DNA from: Combretum micranthum
Lineage: Eukaryota; Streptophyta; Magnoliopsida; Myrtales; Combretaceae
NCBI GenBank assembly: GCA_024138025.1
Contig: JAMXBD010000055.1
Location: forward strand, 930,001-994,000
Direction of reading: 5' to 3'
Length of the DNA stretch: 64,000 bases
Shown: piece after piece, positions 59,487-64,000 of the stretch
Numbering within the stretch: position 1 is the first letter of the stretch
Layout of the letters: each line of letters begins with the position of its first letter
Notes under the pieces: generated by a model
Seen by the model: only the letters and a program-made list of their open reading frames with translations
Databases searched by the model: none
Told to the model about the DNA's origin: nothing
Program-made: the position numbers and the translations under genes

Positions 59487-62400
59487 TCAAAATAATCCCT
59501 CCCCTGCCAGTAAACAGCAGAGAGACGAGTTAAAGTAGGTTCTCTTTGAAATGCAGAGGCGTCAGGAATTATCAAGTAGAAAACGACTATATGCAATTCA
59601 TAACCAGGAACAACAAAAAAATGGTCTTGTAGAAATGTCAAATTCTGATTTCAGTGGATATAACTACAATAGCAGATAGTCATCAGAAAGAGAATATTAT
59701 TACTGAAGAAATAATAATAGTAATTAAAAACTTACGCAGCTCGTCAAAAGAAATATTGCTGGCATTTTCCCCCGATTTAATTAAGCGAATTTTCCCTGTT
59801 TGAGTTTCAGGAAAAGAATATATTGAATTAATAAGTGTAAAACTCGCATAACATGCTCCAATCGCAGGTACCTAGAACAAAACTACCTTTCGCAAAATGA
59901 TAAGAAAAGGCTGGATCCCAGAGCAGAATGGAACACAATAGCACAAAAGGCAAGAAAGTATTTGACATTGCGGAGCATATATTATATTTCTATCCAAACA
60001 GACGTGAATAAGAGAGGTTCAGAGCTAGCATACCATCACGACGAACACAAATTTCTGGGATATTTTTAACTTCACCATTGATACTGTCATTATATACTCT
60101 TACTTCAATGTCACCCTCCACATACACTGTAGAACTGCATTAGCAGTAATTTATGAGAGAGAAAAAGAAAGGACGAGACTTTCTAAACAGAAATCATGTT
60201 TATACTTTTTAGCTAGTTGTTGCACCGCATAAGCTCCAAGAGGGCCATTATGCACAGCAATCCTATGCCACTGAGCAGGTTTAGGCAAGTCATTGTTCCC
60301 TCTAAGCCTTTGATCAAACATGCCTCCTGTTCCTACTGTGAAGATGGTTACATTACGACCATTCCGCAATATCTTCTGAACAGGGGCCTGCCCAACTTTT
60401 CCACATATAATAGCCTGCATGAAAGTGCAGTTAGAATAAATGAAGAAATACCATGTAAAAAGGAAAATTCTGCACGTTAGTTATTCATGCTTCTATGTGT
60501 CTTCTGCGAAACAAATATTAAAAAAGCAAGGGAAAAGGACATTTTATTCCTCAAAATTTCATCACTTTTCTATTTAAGTCCTCAACTTATTATTTTTCCT
60601 ACTTTGAGTCCTCAACTTTTGTAAACGCTAACAATTGAGGACATTATGAAACACCGCTAAGTTTTCCATTAGTTTATAACATGGGCACAGTTCGATTTGT
60701 CCATGTACTTGCAGTAAATAAATATAATAAAATATAAAAAATAAATTTAAAAAATAGAAAAAAAATTAAAAAGGAAAAAAAATAGAAAATTAAAAAAAAA
60801 ATTGCAATCGGTTTTGCTACCCTCCATAGGTTGTTGCAGCCAATCTCGAACAATCAAGAATGCTGACATGTTTTGCCACAGGACCTTGTCAAACTAGATT
60901 CAGATTTTGGGCTTTCTTCTTCACCATCCTGTACAAAAGTCCATCCTTTCTGAAATAATGCCATTCATGTAATATTAAGAGCATGTTCTTATCGACCTTT
61001 TGATCTGTGTTCTAGCAGGAATTTTTGTCTATGATTTTACCCGAAAAGAAAATTTTATTATGGAAACCATCCAAAGGATCAGTTTTTCGCCAATTTGCTT
61101 TTTCCCGTCGACATCATCCACCTTGATAAGTGAACATTGTCAATATAGGGGTAAGAAGTCTAGCAAGTGAAAGCACAGATAGTGCTGTGCTTGATGTGCA
61201 TACGCTGAAGACTCATCCATAGTCTAATTTATTATTTTACATACAAATTTGGAAGTATCACCTTCCATGCAACCTCAACATGGTCGCCATCCACCTGCAG
61301 CCTTCGGTGACTGGTTGCACTTTTTTTTTTCTCAACTCTTTTCTCTTATTTTCCTTTTTTTTATTTTTTATAAACTGTTTTATAGTATTATTTATTTTTA
61401 TATTTTATTATATTATTTACTTAATGTAATTACTTGGACAAATCAAAGCATGCCATGTATCATACACTAACAAAAAACTTAACAGTCTTACATGAAGTTC
61501 TCATATGTTAGCATTTACACGTGTTGAAGACTCAAACATAAAAGTAATGAAACACTTAGGACTAAAAACATACTTCTCCCGAAAAGCAATGACAAATTGG
61601 TAAGTGCAAGCCATAACAACAGAAGAAAATTATTTTAATGGGCAAGGAGCTAAATTGGCACAAAATGTATTAAAATAACTTGTTTGGCTTAGTAGAAGAA
61701 AATTAGTTGAGTTGAATAGAGCAAGAAGCTAGCCATCTTACAACAATCCAGGAATAGATGCAAGAGGTGTCAAAAGGGTTTTTGAATCCTCTAAGAACCT
61801 TGTTTACATAACATGGGCTCCAATTGCAAAAAATAAATACTATTCATGTGTAAATCTAATATGTTGGCTTTAAATCAGGTCAATATAGCCCAGTTTCAAG
61901 GTTTGCATCCGTGCCTACAAGAAACCTAATGGAATGGAAAAGATGGAGCGCCAGTTACTATGTCTTCTATAAACAAGTTTTTCTGGAACCATACAACAGC
62001 CCAGTAACTCCTCATAAATTCATATTAATATCTTAAAACAAAGTGAGTAGCAGCAAAAGCTCAATCTATAGCTTTCGATTGGCATCTATAACTTTCACAT
62101 TAACAAGCACATACATATAATAGCTAACACAAGCTTACAATATGGCTTAGAATCATTTATACCTTGTGTACACCACGGAAACCCCAACCTCTTCTTGGAT
62201 CAACACCTTGAGGCTTTAAGTCAGGCTTCTCGCCCAGTATATCATCATAGTCCTCTTCCATGTCATCCTGCTTCTCATCATCATTATTGCCATTGGTTGT
62301 AGAGAAGTTCCACCTAGAGACCCTTTGGGCGCATGCAACTACAATCACCAAGATGATTTATGTCACTCATTGCATGAGTTATCATAAGACATTAGATAAA

Positions 62401-63433
62401 AATAAGTAATCAAGTAAAAGCATATTTTCACCAAAAAAGTATCGTAAAAAGTCCCTATGCATTCAACAAGATGTTAGTCAAGCCATGCAATGACACACCA
62501 GCTTATGCACCAAAAGCTTTTCAGATATGGCTTCTATAGCAAAGCAGAAAGACAAAGCTTGGCCTAGATAGTTCGATCTGCTCTTTATAGTTACTTTGCC
62601 ATAGCCAATTTTTCTCACTTCTGCCCTTGTATACAACAAAATGATACTTATCACGTTTTGTACCTGAATTTTATTTATTTTTATAATGAACTACCTAATA
62701 CCTAAACTTTATCTATTTTTATAATAAACTCCCTGGAATAAGATAAATTTTGCAATTGTCTACTAAATTTCAACCCCCTTCATACAATTAACTACTTAAC
62801 TGATACTATAAATGACCTCGAGAAATTTGTGGTTCATAAATCAACATTTTTAAACTTCAAGTAGTTAAATACAAATGGGGCAAAGTTTGGTCACTAAATG
62901 TGACATCTACCCAACAAGAAAATTTAGTGCCTTTCAATCGATTTACAAATTTACAATTTCTTTTGTTTGTCACTTTCATGGTAGCGGAGCTCTGACAATG
63001 GCAACACATCAAATAGCTGCTATTGAAGACCACTCTGCATTTAACTAATGATCACTCATCCATAGCAGCAACATCAATTCTTGTGCTATAATAATAATAA
63101 TAATAAAATCAATTCTTGAAGTTTCTGATGGCCATACTTGGACTAGAGCATAAAAATTAGGGTTTATCAATGGAGACCTCGCTACATTAACATAAATTGC
63201 GAATCCATTCACAAGCTAATACATTTATGCACTAAGTAGAGATTAAAAGGACAAAGAAGACAAATTAGTATTAGCGATTCCAATATTAAGGGAGAATAAG
63301 CTACGGAAAGCTACTTAAGTAATCAAAAAACCTGAGAGAGAGAGAGAGAGAGAGAGAGACCGAGTGAGGACGACGGCGAAGAAGTAGAAGAGACTCTCAG
63401 AACCTTCGCGAGCTTTCCGGCGAGTGAATTCAT
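59487..63433 (-). CDS. MTSSB: Mitochondrial single-stranded DNA-binding protein, 6 exons
   Basis: Nuclear-encoded, bacterial-type SSB that coats single-stranded mitochondrial DNA in replication and recombination. Exons on the minus strand: 63433-63332 (or a shorter form), 62338-62163, 60414-60206, 60134-60034, 59795-59736 and 59503-59487. Exons 2-6 join in phase with GT-AG introns and end in a short conserved ELREGLF tail. The OB-fold shows GVDPRRGWGFRGVHK, AIICGKVGQAPVQKILRNGR, FTVGTGGMFDQRL and KPAQWHRIAVHN, then VYVEGDIEVRVYND and PEICVRRDGK. Exon 1 encodes a Ser/Leu-rich transit-peptide-like start (MNSLAGKLAKVLRVSS). Exon 1 up to the obvious donor (CAG/GTTTTT) is 102 nt, phase 0, but exon 2 needs one carried base; an earlier donor (CTCG/GTCTCT, 73 nt) fits. 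Total 211 aa with that donor; Arabidopsis MTSSB is about 200. Confidence 0.9.
60530..61580. mobile_element. Non-autonomous Mutator-like element in SSB intron 2 (1.05 kb)
   Basis: Flanked by AAAAAGCAA (60521-60529) and GAAAAGCAA (61581-61589), a 9-bp duplication with one mismatch. The left end GGGAAAAGGACATTTTATTC and the reverse complement of the right end GGGAGAAGTATGTTTTTAGT open inverted repeats that stay similar for roughly 250 bp. Shared stretches include TTTGAGTCCTCAAC/TTTGAGTCTTCAAC and GATTTGTCCA. Nine-base duplication and very long ends are Mutator traits. The interior has no transposase; the open frame at 61249-61470 is not a gene. Confidence 0.88.
63089..63106 (+). repeat. (ATA)n microsatellite in SSB intron 1
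   Basis: About six ATA repeats. Confidence 0.8.
63333..63359 (-). repeat. (TC)n microsatellite at the exon 1 / intron 1 boundary of MTSSB
   Basis: Minus strand reads GGTCTCTC...TCTCAGGT: roughly 13 TC units lying between a possible early donor and the CAG/GT donor, within the transit-peptide codons (alternating Ser/Leu). Confidence 0.9.
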
Positions 63434-64000
63434 AGTTTCTCGTTGGAAGAGAGAGAGAGAGGGGTTCAAGAAGGGTTTTGTAAAAGGGAAGAGAAGAGAG
63501 CTCCGATTGTATTCGGGTCGGGTTTTATCGATCATCCAGCTCAGGAATTTCTTGCCATAATATGTTAATATTTTTTTAAGGATTAAATTATGTACATTTG
63601 AATGTAATTATAAAAAATGAATAAATGAAACACATAGAGGTTTTTCTATGTAATTATCGAAAAATATAATTACAAAAATTCATTAGCTCAGTTTTATCTC
63701 CTGTTTAGAATATATAATATTTTAATAAAAAAACTATAAAGACGATACTAAAAATAGGTAAAAAATTTCATACAATTGCAATAGACTCATTTAGTTAACG
63801 AACAACTTAATTACAATTCAAACCAATTTAACTAGCCTATTTTTTAAAAACTTTGTATTTAGTAGTAATTTTATGATTTTTCATTAATTTTTTTGTTTTA
63901 TGTCTTATATCTATACACTTTATAAAAATCAATTAAACAAACAGTAAAACATCATTTCAAACAGAAAACAAAAAAGAAAAAAGAATCTACGTTTTATAAT
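63434..64000 (-). promoter_or_regulatory. Upstream region of MTSSB
   Basis: 63434-63540 is C/T-rich on the coding strand and likely the 5' untranslated leader. It contains an in-frame upstream ATG extension (63535) that would add 34 residues and lacks transit-peptide character at its start; I prefer the ATG at 63433. Beyond 63540 the sequence is AT-rich promoter/intergenic DNA with no clear TATA box chosen. Confidence 0.5.

Noticed and set aside
1..64000. CRISPR arrays, operons or bacterial-type systems
   Set aside because: The window is plant nuclear DNA with spliced genes; the only short regular repeats are microsatellites and tandem arrays without unique spacers.

Overview
This is a plant nuclear window, most likely from a eudicot. 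It is AT-rich, its genes have GT-AG introns, it carries plant LTR retrotransposons primed from initiator-Met tRNA, and both recognisable genes belong to plant families. Most of it is transposable-element sequence. Two genes look intact or nearly so, both on the minus strand. The first encodes a three-LysM, GPI-anchored cell-surface protein of the LYM1/LYM3 type (five exons, 44076-48165). The second encodes a mitochondrial single-stranded DNA-binding protein (six exons, 59487-63433). A broken wall-associated-kinase-like ectodomain gene (39417-40015) is a pseudogene.

Layout. Positions 1-2195 hold about five copies of a 420-470 bp tandem repeat that runs off the left edge. Positions 2196-5849 are intergenic, with one MITE and one short tandem array. 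Positions 5850-27639 are a single Ty3/Gypsy chromovirus-like element bounded by the 5-bp duplication ACATT. Its LTRs were about 2.5 kb and its total length about 10.3 kb before later insertions expanded it to 21.8 kb. The 5' LTR holds a solo LTR, a probable Helitron and a foldback element containing tRNA-like heads. The internal region holds a solo LTR and a deleted minus-strand LTR element. The 3' LTR holds a hAT element and another solo LTR. The gag-pol is dead, and many of its stops and lost catalytic residues fit C-to-T or G-to-A changes.

Positions 27640-33364 hold a Copia pol scrap, a decayed Athila/Tat-like gag with its primer-binding site, and an inverted copy of the first MITE. Positions 33365-39416 are mostly intergenic. 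They include a diverged copy of the left-edge repeat and a decayed unidentified ORF followed by a TATA/AATAAA region (35817-36900). The LYM gene follows, with a hAT element 0.5 kb downstream of its stop. Positions 49771-56264 are a three-level nest: a hAT containing a solo LTR containing a second solo LTR. Another hAT lies at 56431-57517. The mitochondrial SSB gene ends the window and has a 1.05 kb Mutator-like element in intron 2.

Nothing suggests an operon or a novel enzymatic system. The most unusual object is the double foldback at 10624-11670. It has Pol III-like A and B boxes in its arms, ends resembling the 3' ends of the surrounding LTR family, and a 5-bp target duplication. All element boundaries were found by reading and comparing sequence by eye; no alignment or database search was run.
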